Assembly (NCBI RefSeq): GCF_947493125.1
Contig: NZ_CANLQB010000001.1
Coordinates: 1 to 64,000 of the forward strand
DNA length: 64,000 nt
Source of the DNA: an uncultured Roseobacter sp.
GTDB lineage: Bacteria > Pseudomonadota > Alphaproteobacteria > Rhodobacterales > Rhodobacteraceae
Direction: 5' to 3'
Notes under the pieces: generated by a model
Databases searched by the model: none
Told to the model about the DNA's origin: nothing
The model's input: the letters and a program-made list of their open reading frames with translations, nothing else
Translations under genes and position numbers: made by a program
In this document: piece by piece, positions 17,209 through 28,450 of the stretch
Layout: each line of letters opens with the position of its first letter
How positions within the stretch are numbered: position 1 is the first letter of the stretch

Positions 17209-19743
17209 GTGCAGAATAACCCGCATACCACGCTCGTAACCTCCACCGCGCCGATCGCAAACGAGACGCATGGGGGGCGGGCGAAATGCCTGCAGCGGCT
17301 GGTCCGGCTTGACTTACCGGTACCGCGGACGGTGGCGCTTTCTTTCGACGCGGTCCAGCGCATCGCCCGAGGCGAGATGCCCGATGTCGCGGCGATCATC
17401 TCGCAGTTTCCGGACGAGGCCTTGCTGTGCGTGCGGCCGTCATCGGAAGACCCGGACTGGGGCGGCCCCGGTGCCGTGCTCAATATCGGCATGAACGAGG
17501 CAAGGTTCGAAGCGCTGAGTGCGCACCTTGGAGCCGAGGCGGCCCGGGCGATCTACACGCGCTTTGTCGAGAACTATGCGGTTGATGTCGCACGTCTCGA
17601 CCCGGATGTGTTCGACGATGTGCAAGCTGATGGGCCGGACGGGCTGGCGGAGGCCCTGCGCGCCTATGAAGCGGAGTTGGAGGAGCCTTTCCCGAGCGAG
17701 CGGGCGGACCAACTTTCGGCGGTTTTGAAATCCATGGCCCGCGCCTGGGATGGAACCTCGGCGCGGCTGCTGCGCCAGGCCAAGGGCGCGCCTGCGGATG
17801 CAGGCCTCGGCCTTGTGGTGCAGCAGATGGCGCTGGGGCTGGGACATGGCGAATGCGGATCCGGCGTTCTGCAACTGGTCGACAGCGAGACCGGCCTGCC
17901 GCAGATCACGGGGCGATATCTGAGCCAGAGCCAGGGACGGGATGCGCTGGAGGGCGATGCCGCAGCGCTCTATCTGAGCCGTGATCCGCGCGGACCGTCG
18001 CTGGAGGATCTTGCTCCGGCGGCTTTTGAGGCTCTGAAGTCGCAGGCGGCGCTGATGCGCATGAAACTGCGCGAGGAGATGCAGGTCGAGTTCGTGATCG
18101 AAAAAGGGACGTTGTTCATTCTCGATGGCGTGCGTGTTGGGCGCTCCAGTCAGGCTGCGGTGCGCATCGCCGTGCAATTGGCCGAGGACCGGATCATTTC
18201 GCAGGCGGAGGCGTTGATGCGCGTGCAGCCGCGGACCTTGTCGGAGCTTCTGCACCGTCAGGTGAGCCCTGGTGCCAAGCGCGATGTCATCGGGCGCGGG
18301 ATCGCGGCTAGCCCGGGCGCTGCGACAGGTCACATCGTGTTCACCGCCGCCGAGGCACAGGCCAGCGCGGCCAGGGGTGAGCCCTGCATCTTGGTACGCC
18401 GGGAAACGTCGCCGGAAGACATTCGCGGGATGCACGCCGCCCACGCCGTCCTGACGGAGCGTGGGGGCATTACCAGTCACGCCGCCGTCATTGGACGTGG
18501 GATTGGTCTGCCCTGCGTGGTTGGTGCGTCCAACATGCGGTTCAATCGCAGTAAGAAGCAGTTGCTGGCGATTGATGGGCGGGTCTTCGCGACCGGCGAT
18601 ATCATCACCGTCGATGGCTCCAGCGGAGAGGTTCTCGCCGGCGCGCCCGAAATGCGCGAGGCCGCATTGGATGAGAGTTTCCAGAAACTCATGGAATGGG
18701 CGTCCGCTCACTGCGACATCGGGATCCGGGCCAACGCAGACACGCCGACCGATGCGCAAACCGCTCGCAACTTCAACGCTGAAGGGATCGGGCTCTGCCG
18801 CACCGAACACATGTTCTTCGAGCCAGGGCGGTTGACGGTCATGCGCGAAATGATCTTCGCGGAGACATCAGAGGACCGGCGGGCGGTGTTGGAACGGCTT
18901 CTGCCGATGCAACGGGATGATTTTACGCAGCTTTTCAGAATCATGGAGGGCAAACCGGTCTGCATCCGTCTGTTCGATCCGCCCTTGCATGAATTCCTGC
19001 CGACTGATCGTGCTGGGCAGCGAGAACTCGCCGAGGCTTTGGATCTGCCTCTGTCGGATGTCACGCGCCGCATTGACGCGATGTCCGAGTACAATCCGAT
19101 GCTGGGGCTGAGGGGCGTCCGGCTCGGTGTGACCGTGCCTGAAATCTACGAAATGCAGGCGCGTGCGATCTTCGAAGCGACCATTGCGGCGACAGCAGAA
19201 GGGTCCGTGGTGGTGCCCGAGATCATGATTCCTCTGGTGTCCGCGCGCCGCGAGGTCGAGTTGGTCAAAACCTGTATTGATGCGGTTGCCGCTGCCGTGC
19301 GGATGGAGCTTGATGCGACCTTCGACTACCACCTGGGTGTGATGGTGGAGACGCCACGGGCGGCCCTGCGCACGGCGGAAATCGCGCCGCATTGCGCGTT
19401 CTTGAGCTTCGGCACAAACGATCTGACCCAGATGGCCTATGGGCTCTCGCGCGACGATGCGGGGCGGTTCATGTCGGACTATGTGCAGCAGGGTGTCTTT
19501 CCGGAAGATCCGTTCCACGTCCTGGATACCGATGGCGTGGGCGAGCTGCTCAAGCTTGGAGCAGAGCGGGGGCGCGCGGCCCAGCCGGATGTGACCTTGT
19601 CGATTTGCGGGGAGCATGGGGGCAACCCCGAATCAATCTCCTTCTGTCGTGATGCAGGATTTGACTATGTCTCCTGTTCACCTTTCAGGGTCCCGGTGGC
19701 GCGACTAGCTGCCGCACAACTCGCGATTGCAGGCAATATGTAG
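17209..19743 (+). CDS. ppdK: Pyruvate, phosphate dikinase (PEP-utilising)
   Basis: About 844 residues. Interconverts pyruvate + ATP + Pi and PEP + AMP + PPi. The N-terminal ATP-grasp half is divergent. The phospho-His domain has TERGGITSHAAVIGRG with the catalytic His. The C-terminal TIM barrel has GIGLCRTEHMF, NPMLGLRGVRLG, FGTNDLTQ and the proton-donor Cys in SICGEHGG. GTG at 17209 is preferred because AAAGGA lies eight bases upstream; an in-frame ATG at 17179 adds ten residues. It follows glyS, as is usual in the group. Confidence 0.9.
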   Translation: MQNNPHTTLVTSTAPIANETHGGRAKCLQRLVRLDLPVPRTVALSFDAVQRIARGEMPDVAAIISQFPDEALLCVRPSSEDPDWGGPGAVLNIGMNEARFEALSAHLGAEAARAIYTRFVENYAVDVARLDPDVFDDVQADGPDGLAEALRAYEAELEEPFPSERADQLSAVLKSMARAWDGTSARLLRQAKGAPADAGLGLVVQQMALGLGHGECGSGVLQLVDSETGLPQITGRYLSQSQGRDALEGDAAALYLSRDPRGPSLEDLAPAAFEALKSQAALMRMKLREEMQVEFVIEKGTLFILDGVRVGRSSQAAVRIAVQLAEDRIISQAEALMRVQPRTLSELLHRQVSPGAKRDVIGRGIAASPGAATGHIVFTAAEAQASAARGEPCILVRRETSPEDIRGMHAAHAVLTERGGITSHAAVIGRGIGLPCVVGASNMRFNRSKKQLLAIDGRVFATGDIITVDGSSGEVLAGAPEMREAALDESFQKLMEWASAHCDIGIRANADTPTDAQTARNFNAEGIGLCRTEHMFFEPGRLTVMREMIFAETSEDRRAVLERLLPMQRDDFTQLFRIMEGKPVCIRLFDPPLHEFLPTDRAGQRELAEALDLPLSDVTRRIDAMSEYNPMLGLRGVRLGVTVPEIYEMQARAIFEATIAATAEGSVVVPEIMIPLVSARREVELVKTCIDAVAAAVRMELDATFDYHLGVMVETPRAALRTAEIAPHCAFLSFGTNDLTQMAYGLSRDDAGRFMSDYVQQGVFPEDPFHVLDTDGVGELLKLGAERGRAAQPDVTLSICGEHGGNPESISFCRDAGFDYVSCSPFRVPVARLAAAQLAIAGNM

Positions 19744-19899
19744 CGCATTTACCGAAGTCGGACACAATATGTAGCGCCTTCTCGGATGACGTGTTGAGCG
19801 GGAGCGTGCCGACGTTAACCATCTTTACCGCCGTAAACTTTACGTCAACTTTTAGAATCGGTAGAGCACCGCCACCGAAATGCCGTTGGGGGACGCATT

Positions 19900-20538
19900 G
19901 TGCGTAGGATCTGCAAAGCGATTTTGTCGTTAACATTAGGGTTGCTTCTGGGCTTTTTTGCGGCCGAGTCAGGGCTCGCGCGCCAGGACGACCAATCCAA
20001 GAAGAGCGTATCGAACGACCTGCAATCGGTCACGATGCGCCGGATGAAGGAGACGACGCTGAGCACGAACACAGTCGTGCCGGTGGAATTCTCGAAGAGC
20101 TGGCTGGATGATCAGCCTATGCCGAAGGGTGGGGACGAGCTCCAGTGTCTTGCGGAGGCGCTTTATTTTGAAGCGCGGGGCGAGACCGTGAAAGGCCAGT
20201 TCGCCGTGGCCGAGGTCATTCTGAACCGGGTCGAGTCCGAACGCTTCCCAAGCTCGGCCTGCGGCGTGATTAATCAGGGCACGGGCAAGAAATATCAGTG
20301 CCAGTTCACCTACACCTGCGACGGACACAAAGAGATCATTGCCGAGCCGCGTGCGTTCGAGCGGGTCTCAAAAGTGGCGCGCGCAGCCTTGGACGGGATG
20401 GCGCCGGAACTCACCGAGGGGGCAACGCATTATCACACAACCGCAGTGAACCCGCGGTGGAGTCGGGTCTATACCAAGACCGCAGCGATTGGAGATCACA
20501 TCTTCTATCGTCACACCTGGCGCACGGCGAGCAACTGA
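19900..20538 (+). CDS. SleB/Hydrolase_2-family cell wall hydrolase
   Basis: 212 residues. A signal-type N-terminus (RRICKAILSLTLGLLLGFFAA) is followed by a variable linker and a C-terminal Hydrolase_2 domain starting LQCLAEALYFEARGE, with AEVILNRVESERFP, CGVINQG, CQFTYTCDG and ATHYHTTAVNPRWSR. The Glu in FEARGE is the expected catalytic acid of this lytic transglycosylase-like fold. The start is a GTG at 19900. Likely acts on peptidoglycan in the periplasm. Confidence 0.9.
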   Translation: MRRICKAILSLTLGLLLGFFAAESGLARQDDQSKKSVSNDLQSVTMRRMKETTLSTNTVVPVEFSKSWLDDQPMPKGGDELQCLAEALYFEARGETVKGQFAVAEVILNRVESERFPSSACGVINQGTGKKYQCQFTYTCDGHKEIIAEPRAFERVSKVARAALDGMAPELTEGATHYHTTAVNPRWSRVYTKTAAIGDHIFYRHTWRTASN

Positions 20539-20631
20539 CGCTTTCGGGGCTTTGCGCGCCGCTGCAAGGGCTGTTAAAGGGCGAGCGTTCTCTATCTTGG
20601 CGATTGCCAAAGACGACGAAAGGCCCGGCCC

Positions 20632-21555
20632 ATGAGCTCAGAGATCAGACTAGCCTTCGCGCATCCGAGTGAGCGGTCGGAAGCCACCGCCGAGAGCGGC
20701 CCGCTCGACCGCATTTCGCTGCGCGATCATATTGTCGAGATCGAGATCGGAGCGTTTCAGGCCGAGCGCGGTGTCACGCAACGCATCTGCTTCAATGTTG
20801 TCGTCGAGGTGCGGCCTCTGACCGGGCCCATTGACGACGACGTGGACCGCATCCTGAGCTATGACAGGGTGACCGAGGCCATCGCTTTCGAGCTCGCCGA
20901 TGAGCGGCTCAACCTGCTTGAAACCCTGGCAGAGCGGGTGGCCGAGCGCATCCTGTTGGAACCTCAGGCGATGCGGGCGTTTGTGCGGATTGAAAAGCTC
21001 GATCGTGGTCCGGGTGCGCTCGGCGTCGAGATCGTGCGCGCGCGACAGCAGAGCGCGCCTGTGCGCACCGAAGAAGACCCGGCACCACAGCCTGAGCTGG
21101 TATATCTGAGCAATGCGGCCATCGCCTCTCCTCATCTCAAGGGTTGGATTGATCAGTTGGAGGCCAGCGGCAGACCGCTGATTTTCTGTGTCGGGGCGTC
21201 GGATGCGCCGGCACCGCAGACGGCACATAAAATGGCGCAGCGGCGGATTGATCTTCTGGCCATCGAACAGAATGCCTGGGTGCTGGCGTCCAAGGACGAT
21301 CGCTGCGTTGTTGTCGACACGCGGACGGAGCTGGATTGGACCATGAAGAATGGCCAGACCTGTGTCTGGGCCCCGTCGAAGATCGTTCTCGATGCCGTGG
21401 ATGGCCCGTCGGCGCAGCCGCGGGATTCCGTGGCGCTCGCCGCCTGGTTCGCGGCCACCTTCGACGCAGGCGAGATGATTGTGATCGGCGCCGATCTGCC
21501 GCACGACAGGTCGGTGCCTCTGCGGTCCATTTCCGTCGACACGGCGACCCTCTGA
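20632..21555 (+). CDS. folB: Dihydroneopterin aldolase (FolB) with a C-terminal extra domain
   Basis: 307 residues, more than twice a usual FolB (~120). Residues ~22-140 are the aldolase domain, with LRDHIVEIEIGAFQAERGVTQ, DRILSYD and LNLLETLAERVA. Residues ~145-307 form a second domain (from ELVYLSNAAIASPH to the C-terminus) that I do not recognise. There is no stop or frame break between them. It is the first gene of folB-folP-glmM, with folP three bases downstream. Confidence 0.88.
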   Translation: MSSEIRLAFAHPSERSEATAESGPLDRISLRDHIVEIEIGAFQAERGVTQRICFNVVVEVRPLTGPIDDDVDRILSYDRVTEAIAFELADERLNLLETLAERVAERILLEPQAMRAFVRIEKLDRGPGALGVEIVRARQQSAPVRTEEDPAPQPELVYLSNAAIASPHLKGWIDQLEASGRPLIFCVGASDAPAPQTAHKMAQRRIDLLAIEQNAWVLASKDDRCVVVDTRTELDWTMKNGQTCVWAPSKIVLDAVDGPSAQPRDSVALAAWFAATFDAGEMIVIGADLPHDRSVPLRSISVDTATL

Positions 21556-21558
21556 CGA

Positions 21559-22572
21559 ATGCGGGAGTACCTTCGCCCGCTGGTTCAAACCGATCCCGCG
21601 CGTCCATCCCGTGCCATGACCCTGGCGGGCGGCTGGGCTTGGTTCACTCACGTTGAGATCGTGTCCCGTGACCGCCCCGCCGTAGTGGTTCCCGCGTCCG
21701 AGATAGACGCGGCGCGTCTGGCGCCCTTTGTCTCGCCCCGCCCAACCGTGGCTGGCTTGACGATGGACCGCCCGCGGATCATGGGCATTCTGAACGTCAC
21801 GCCGGACAGCTTCTCCGATGGCGGCAAGCACCTGTCTGCGGACAGCGCGACAGCTGCCGCGATGGCCATGTCCGCGGCGGATATCATCGACATTGGCGGT
21901 GAATCGACACGACCGGGCGCGGCCACGGTTCCAGCTGAGGACGAGATTACCCGCACCGTGCCCGTCATCGCAGCGCTGCGGGCGTCCGGTCTGATCCAGC
22001 CGATCTCCATCGACACTCGCAAGGCCGCCGTCGCGGACCAGGCGCTCGCGGCAGGCGCGGCTCTGGTCAATGATGTGTCCGGCTTTACATTTGACCCGGC
22101 TCTGGCCCCGCTCTGCGCCGCGCGCGGAGCACCTGTCTGCGTGATACATGCGCAGGGCGATCCGGAAACCATGCAAGAAAACCCCCATTACGAGAATGTG
22201 CTGCTCGACGTCTATGATTTTCTCAACACCCAGATTGGCACGCTGGACGATTTGGGTATTCCGCGCACGCGGATCGTTGCCGATCCCGGCATCGGGTTCG
22301 GCAAGACGCTGGAGCATAACCTCGCGCTTCTGGCGCGATTGTCGCTGTTTCACGGGCTCGGTGTACCGCTTCTGTTGGGGGCGTCGCGCAAAGGCTTCAT
22401 CGGCACGCTGAGTGGTGCGTCCCAACCGGACCAGCGGATGCCGGGCTCTCTTGCGGTTGCGCTCGCGGCCTTGAAACACGGGACACAATTTGTGCGCGTG
22501 CATGACGTGTCGGAAACGTCGCAGGCCATTGCACTTTGGCGCGCCAGCGTGGCAGGTTCTGCGGATGGATAA
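21559..22572 (+). CDS. folP: Dihydropteroate synthase
   Basis: 337 residues, longer than usual because of about 65 residues before the core. Core motifs: [48 protein letters not shown] and [11 protein letters not shown]. Condenses pterin pyrophosphate with p-aminobenzoate; the sulfonamide target. Its 3' end overlaps glmM by 8 bases. The neighbour FolB gives the preceding pathway step. Confidence 0.95.
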   Translation: MREYLRPLVQTDPARPSRAMTLAGGWAWFTHVEIVSRDRPAVVVPASEIDAARLAPFVSPRPTVAGLTMDRPRIMGILNVTPDSFSDGGKHLSADSATAAAMAMSAADIIDIGGESTRPGAATVPAEDEITRTVPVIAALRASGLIQPISIDTRKAAVADQALAAGAALVNDVSGFTFDPALAPLCAARGAPVCVIHAQGDPETMQENPHYENVLLDVYDFLNTQIGTLDDLGIPRTRIVADPGIGFGKTLEHNLALLARLSLFHGLGVPLLLGASRKGFIGTLSGASQPDQRMPGSLAVALAALKHGTQFVRVHDVSETSQAIALWRASVAGSADG

Positions 22573-23911
22573 GCTTTTCGGAACGGATGGCGTGCGCGGC
22601 ACGGCCAACACGCACCCCATGACCGCGGAGATGGCCCTGCGCATCGGCGCGGCTGTGGGGCGCTACTTCAGTCGGGACGGCTCCAGCGTACATCGCGTGG
22701 TGATCGGGAAAGACACGCGGCTGTCGGGCTATATGTTCGAGAATGCGCTCACCGCCGGGCTGACCTCGACGGGCATGAATGTGCTGCTTCTGGGGCCGGT
22801 GCCCACACCGGCGGTGGGTCTGCTGACACGGTCGATGCGCGCGGATCTCGGCGTGATGATCTCGGCCAGCCACAACCCGGCAGTGGACAATGGGATCAAG
22901 TTCTTCGGACCGGACGGGTTCAAGCTCTCCGATCAGATGGAAGCGGATATCGAGGCGCTGATCTCCGCGGGTGTCTCTCCCGCCGAGGCCAAGGATATCG
23001 GGCGCGCCAAACGGATCGACGATGGGCGGTTCCGCTATATCGAGCGGGTGAAGTCGTCTTTCCCGCGCCAGCAATCGCTGGACGGCTTGAAGGTCGTGGT
23101 CGATTGCGCAAATGGCGCGGCGTATCGTGTGGCGCCCGAGGCGCTTTGGGAACTCGGTGCAACGGTGATTCCTGTCGGCGTTTCGCCCAACGGCCACAAC
23201 ATCAACGACGGCTGCGGTTCGACACATCCCAGGATGGCGGCGGAAACAGTGGTCGCCCATGGGGCCGATGTGGGTATCTGCCTCGATGGCGATGCGGATC
23301 GGGTGATCCTGCTGGATGAGAACGGCGAGATCGGGGATGGCGACCAGTTCATGGCGCTGATGGCAGCCCGCTGGGCCTCCGAGGACCGGCTCGCCAACAA
23401 GGCGCTGGTGGCGACCGTGATGTCGAACCTCGGCCTCGAAAACTTCCTTGCGGACAAGGGGCTGCGGTTGGAGCGCACCGCGGTGGGCGACCGGTATGTT
23501 GTTGAGCGGATGCGCGCGGGCGGCTTCAACCTCGGTGGCGAACAGTCGGGCCATATCGTGATGTCGGACTATGCGACAACCGGCGATGGGCTGATGGCGG
23601 GCCTGCAGTTTCTCGCAGAGATGATGCGGTCCGGCCAGCCGGCCAGCCGCCTGCTGCACAATTTCGAGCCTGTGCCGCAATTGCTCAAGAATGTCAGGTT
23701 TTCCGCCGGCCAGGCGCCTCTGGATGTTGAGAATGTGAAAGCGGCCATTGCCCAGGCCGAAGCGGAGCTGGCGGGTCGCGGACGGCTTCTGATCCGCAAA
23801 TCGGGGACCGAACCGCTGGTTCGGGTGATGGCCGAGCACGAGGACGCCGCACTCATGGAGCGGGCGGTGAACAGCGTGGTCGAAGCCGTCGCCGATGCTG
23901 TCTCCGCCTGA
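22565..23911 (+). CDS. glmM: Phosphoglucosamine mutase
   Basis: 448 residues. Converts glucosamine-6-P to glucosamine-1-P for peptidoglycan and LPS. Begins [12 protein letters not shown]; the phosphoserine loop is [13 protein letters not shown]; the metal-binding loop is CLDGDADR; the substrate loop is GEQSGH; the C-terminal [12 protein letters not shown] binds phosphate. ATG at 22565 fixes the start. folP-glmM linkage is common in bacteria. Confidence 0.97.
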   Translation: MDKLFGTDGVRGTANTHPMTAEMALRIGAAVGRYFSRDGSSVHRVVIGKDTRLSGYMFENALTAGLTSTGMNVLLLGPVPTPAVGLLTRSMRADLGVMISASHNPAVDNGIKFFGPDGFKLSDQMEADIEALISAGVSPAEAKDIGRAKRIDDGRFRYIERVKSSFPRQQSLDGLKVVVDCANGAAYRVAPEALWELGATVIPVGVSPNGHNINDGCGSTHPRMAAETVVAHGADVGICLDGDADRVILLDENGEIGDGDQFMALMAARWASEDRLANKALVATVMSNLGLENFLADKGLRLERTAVGDRYVVERMRAGGFNLGGEQSGHIVMSDYATTGDGLMAGLQFLAEMMRSGQPASRLLHNFEPVPQLLKNVRFSAGQAPLDVENVKAAIAQAEAELAGRGRLLIRKSGTEPLVRVMAEHEDAALMERAVNSVVEAVADAVSA

Positions 23912-23913
23912 TC

Positions 23914-24834
23914 TCAGCGCCCGCGAAACAGGCGTGTGAGCGCACCGTATTGGCTCAGACCCACGCCCGTGAGGATCAGGCACATGGCCCAGAGAAGTGA
24001 CGGGGGCAGCGGCTCGCCAAGGATGAGCGCGCCAAGGATGACCGACCAGACGGGGACCTGGTAGTTGGTCAGGGACATGAACACCGGCCCCGCGGTCCGG
24101 ACAACCAGAACCCGCAGCAGATTTGCGGCCGCTGTCGGAATGAGGCCCAGAGCTATCACGACAAGGATTGTTTTCGTGTCCGGTAGCGGCGGCGGGCCTT
24201 CGACGATCAGCGCCATGGGCAGCACCAGAAGGGCGCCGATCAGGAGAAGCACCGTCGAGAGCCCGATTGTGTCGACCGGCGGCAAGCGCCGCATGAGAAT
24301 GGACGAGACCGCATAGCAGCCTGCGGCGCCCAGACAAGCCGCCCGACCTGCCGGCTCCATCGACGCTCCGGTCGTTTCAAAGGCTTGTGCTCCGATCAGG
24401 ACACACACGCCCACAAATCCGATGACAAACCCCACACCCTTGCGGGGGGTCAGGCGCTCTCCGGGCACCAGAAAATGCGCAAGCGGCAGCACGATCAGCG
24501 CAACGGCCGCCATGGAGACGCCAGCGAATCCCGATGTGACAAACTGCTGCCCCCAGGCAAGCAGCATAAAGGGCACCGCTGAGCTCAACGCCCCGATGAT
24601 GGTGGCCGCTGTCCAGTCGGCGCGGGTCACCGGCTCTTCAAAGAGGCGAAACCCTCCGGCGGCCCAGATGGTGGTCATCAGGCAGGCGGCAAAGGTGATC
24701 CGCCCCGCAGCCAGCCAAAAGGGGGTCAGCCCTTCGAGTGCGATCTCGGTCACGAGGAACGTTCCGCCCCAGGTAAACCCGAGCAGGCCGACCATCAGCC
24801 AACTCTGCAGAGTGATCACCGGCTGTTGCGTCAT
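23914..24834 (-). CDS. EamA/DMT-superfamily permease
   Basis: 306 residues from ATG 24834 (MTQQPVI); an earlier ATG at 24876 adds 14 polar residues. About ten membrane segments in two EamA repeats, the second ending PPSLLWAMCLILTGVGLSQYG. The substrate is unknown. Convergent with glmM, two bases apart. It differs clearly from the other permease near 1.4 kb. Confidence 0.85.
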   Translation of the reverse strand: MTQQPVITLQSWLMVGLLGFTWGGTFLVTEIALEGLTPFWLAAGRITFAACLMTTIWAAGGFRLFEEPVTRADWTAATIIGALSSAVPFMLLAWGQQFVTSGFAGVSMAAVALIVLPLAHFLVPGERLTPRKGVGFVIGFVGVCVLIGAQAFETTGASMEPAGRAACLGAAGCYAVSSILMRRLPPVDTIGLSTVLLLIGALLVLPMALIVEGPPPLPDTKTILVVIALGLIPTAAANLLRVLVVRTAGPVFMSLTNYQVPVWSVILGALILGEPLPPSLLWAMCLILTGVGLSQYGALTRLFRGR

Positions 24835-24912
24835 GCGGCGTTCTGCCTCCGCGGAGGTTCGGAACCGTCGGGCCACTCATCGGTTGTTTCCATATGCACA
24901 AAGGAGAGAAAC

Positions 24913-25083
24913 ATGGACTTTACCTATCTGATTGTCATCCTGGCCCTAATGACGATGCTCGCGGTCATCGTCTTTGCGATGGTTAGCAAAGCGAAAGTTG
25001 AAAATCGCCGCGAAGATTCGGACAGCAAGAAGTCCACGTTGGCCCCGGACAAAAGATCTGACGGCGAGCCGGTGGACGTATAA
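24913..25083 (+). CDS. Small single-pass membrane protein
   Basis: 56 residues, starting at the ATG 24913 with AAGGAGAGA just upstream, a strong RBS. One N-terminal membrane helix (about 4-23) is followed by a charged cytoplasmic-type tail (KVENRREDSDSKK...). A strong hairpin terminator begins ten bases after the stop. Function unknown; an open frame continues upstream without an RBS. Confidence 0.72.
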   Translation: MDFTYLIVILALMTMLAVIVFAMVSKAKVENRREDSDSKKSTLAPDKRSDGEPVDV

Positions 25084-25092
25084 GAACAGGCT

Positions 25093-25128
25093 GAAAGGGC
25101 CCGGCGCGGTTGCCGGGCCTTTCCGTTT

Positions 25129-25130
<2 letters not shown>
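25093..25130 (+). terminator. Strong hairpin terminator shared by the small membrane protein gene and ilvC
   Basis: GAAAGGGCCCGGC (25093-25105) pairs with GCCGGGCCTTTC (25112-25123); TTTTT follows at 25126-25130 on the plus strand. The reverse reading has few T's, so it serves the plus strand best, though ilvC ends at 25129. Confidence 0.85.
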
Positions 25131-26283
<1,153 letters not shown>

Positions 26284-26285
26284 TC

Positions 26286-26741
26286 ATGCTTGATGATCTG
26301 GATCGGCGCCTGCTGCGTCGTTGGCAGGCGGATGCCAGCCTGAGCCCGGCGGAACTGGCCGAAGCGGTTGGGGTCTCGGCGGGCAAGGCGGCGCGGCGGC
26401 TCGCACGGATGCAGGATGCAGGTGTCATCGAGGGTGTGTCCGCCGTCATCGACTGGGCGGCCCTCGGCTATGCGGTGGAGGTCTCATTGCGGATCACGCT
26501 GGACAAGACACAGTCGCGGGCCTTTGACGAGTTCATCGAGGCGGCGCGGGAGGTCGCGGAGGTCACCGAGATCCAGACATTCCTCGGCCGTGTGGACGTG
26601 CGGCTGACCATCATTGCGCGGGACATGCGGCACTATCAGGAGATCTATCGACAGCAGATTCTGACCCTGCCGCATATCGCCGACATCGAAGCGCTGATGC
26701 AGATTGCGCGGATCAAGGCCGAGCAGGCGCTGCCTCTATGA
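26286..26741 (+). CDS. Lrp/AsnC-family transcriptional regulator (first of tandem pair)
   Basis: 151 residues. N-terminal HTH (LDRRLLRRWQADASLSPAELAEAVGVSAGK...) followed by an AsnC/RAM ligand-binding domain with the usual DMRHYQEIYRQQI segment. It overlaps the second regulator by four bases (ATGA). The position divergent from ilvC suggests, but does not show, control of branched-chain amino acid genes. Confidence 0.88.
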   Translation: MLDDLDRRLLRRWQADASLSPAELAEAVGVSAGKAARRLARMQDAGVIEGVSAVIDWAALGYAVEVSLRITLDKTQSRAFDEFIEAAREVAEVTEIQTFLGRVDVRLTIIARDMRHYQEIYRQQILTLPHIADIEALMQIARIKAEQALPL

Positions 26742-27196
26742 TCGATCTTGACGACATCGACCGGGCGCTGGTCCGGGCGCTGGCCGAGGACGCCATGCAA
26801 AGCGCCGGCGCCTTGGGGCGGCGGTTCGGGTTGTCCCAGCCTGCCGCCTGGCGCCGCATTCGCAAGCTTGAGGAGGCGGGCGTGCTGCGCGGGCGGCGGT
26901 TGCGGCTCAATGCGGAGAAGCTGGGGTTTGGCGTGACAGTCTTTCTGGGCGTGAAACTGGCGACCAAGGGACGCGTCAGCCTGGAAGATTTCGAGCGCGC
27001 GGTCAGCGCCATCCCGGAGGTGCAGCGGGTCGAGCATGTGCTGGGGCTTTACGACTACCGCTTGCGTGTCGTCGCCCGGGACTTGCCGGATTTCGAACGG
27101 GTGCTGCGCCGCAGGATCATGACTCTGCCGGGTGTCGGGGAGGTCGAGGCCAATGTGCTGTTGAGCGAGGAACGCCGGATGGGTCCCATCGGCTAA
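26738..27196 (+). CDS. Lrp/AsnC-family transcriptional regulator (second of tandem pair)
   Basis: 152 residues, same HTH plus RAM layout as the gene before it but clearly divergent (LGRRFGLSQPAAWRRIRKLEEAGVLRG). Lrp proteins form dimers and octamers; a coupled pair could hetero-oligomerise. The next gene starts 126 bases on. Confidence 0.88.
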   Translation: MIDLDDIDRALVRALAEDAMQSAGALGRRFGLSQPAAWRRIRKLEEAGVLRGRRLRLNAEKLGFGVTVFLGVKLATKGRVSLEDFERAVSAIPEVQRVEHVLGLYDYRLRVVARDLPDFERVLRRRIMTLPGVGEVEANVLLSEERRMGPIG

Positions 27197-27322
27197 GGTC
27201 GGCGACGCCGGTTTCCGATCATGCGCATCGCGACCGCGCGTGTGGGCCCGGTATACCGAAGTAGACTTTGCCAAGCTTTGTGCGGCAGGCTAGGTCTGGC
27301 CCAATTCAAGGGAGATCACGCT

Positions 27323-28450
27323 ATGGCTGCACTACTCGACACCGTTGATCCGGCGGGGCTGGAAGAGTTTTCCGTCGTATTCACGGACCGGTCGCTCAAT
27401 TCCATGAGTGCCGCGTTCCAGCAGGTGATGAACGACATGTCCTCCATGTTGAAGGAGGTCTATGCCGCTGACGCCGTCGCGGTGATCCCGGGCGGGGGCA
27501 CCTACGGCATGGAGGCGGTGGCGCGTCAGTTTGCGCGCAATGCCGATGTCCTGGTGGTGCGCAACGGGTGGTTCTCGTACCGCTGGAGCCAGATTTTCGA
27601 GACAGGCGGGCTGACGGCCAATACCACCGTTCTGAAGGCGCGGCAGACGGCAAATGCGAGCCCGTCGCCCTTTGCTCCGGCGCCGATTGATGAGGTGACT
27701 GACGCCATTGCCGCGCAGAAACCCGACGTGGTCTTTGCGCCGCATGTGGAGACGAGCGCCGGGGTCATCCTGCCCGATGCCTATATCAAGGCGATGGCGG
27801 ATGCGGCCCACGACGTCGGGGCGCTGATGGTGCTCGACTGCATCGCCTCGGGCTGCGCCTGGGTCGACATGCGGGCGCTGGGGATCGATGTGCTGATTTC
27901 CGCGCCGCAAAAAGGGTGGTCGGCCTCGCCCTCGGCTGGGCTGGTCATGATGTCGGAGCGCGCGGTGCAGCGCCTGGGAGAGACACAATCCGACAGCTTC
28001 TCCATTGATCTGGGCAAATGGCACAACATCATGAAAGCATATGAAGACGGCGGTCATGCCTATCACGCGACCATGCCGACGGATGCCCTGCGCGCGTTCC
28101 GGGATACGATGCTGGAAACGCGCGAGTATGGCTTTGCGCGGCTGAAGGAGGCGCAGTGGAAGCTGGGCGATACGGTGCGTGGCCTGCTGGCGGCGAAGGG
28201 GATCACCTCGGTTGCGGCGGAGGGCTATGGCGCGCCGGGTGTGGTGGTCAGCTACACATCGGATCCCGAGATTCAGAACGGCAAGAAGTTCGCGGCAGAA
28301 GGCATGCAGATTGCGGCGGGTGTCCCGTTGCAATGTGACGAGCCGGCCGATTTCCGGACCTTCCGGCTCGGCCTCTTCGGGCTCGACAAGCTTTACGATG
28401 TGGAGGGGACCGTGCGTCGCTTGCAGCGGGTGCTGGATCAGGTGCTCTGA
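27323..28450 (+). CDS. Class V aminotransferase (alanine/serine-glyoxylate type)
   Basis: 375 residues. PLP-binding lysine in SAPQKGWSASPSAG; GGGTYGMEAVARQ near the N-terminus binds PLP phosphate. AGGGAGA precedes the ATG 27323, which is chosen over an ORF extension of 34 residues. The substrate (alanine, serine or aspartate with glyoxylate) is not resolved. The 3' end overlaps the convergent hydroxylase gene by 13 bases. Confidence 0.85.
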   Translation: MAALLDTVDPAGLEEFSVVFTDRSLNSMSAAFQQVMNDMSSMLKEVYAADAVAVIPGGGTYGMEAVARQFARNADVLVVRNGWFSYRWSQIFETGGLTANTTVLKARQTANASPSPFAPAPIDEVTDAIAAQKPDVVFAPHVETSAGVILPDAYIKAMADAAHDVGALMVLDCIASGCAWVDMRALGIDVLISAPQKGWSASPSAGLVMMSERAVQRLGETQSDSFSIDLGKWHNIMKAYEDGGHAYHATMPTDALRAFRDTMLETREYGFARLKEAQWKLGDTVRGLLAAKGITSVAAEGYGAPGVVVSYTSDPEIQNGKKFAAEGMQIAAGVPLQCDEPADFRTFRLGLFGLDKLYDVEGTVRRLQRVLDQVL

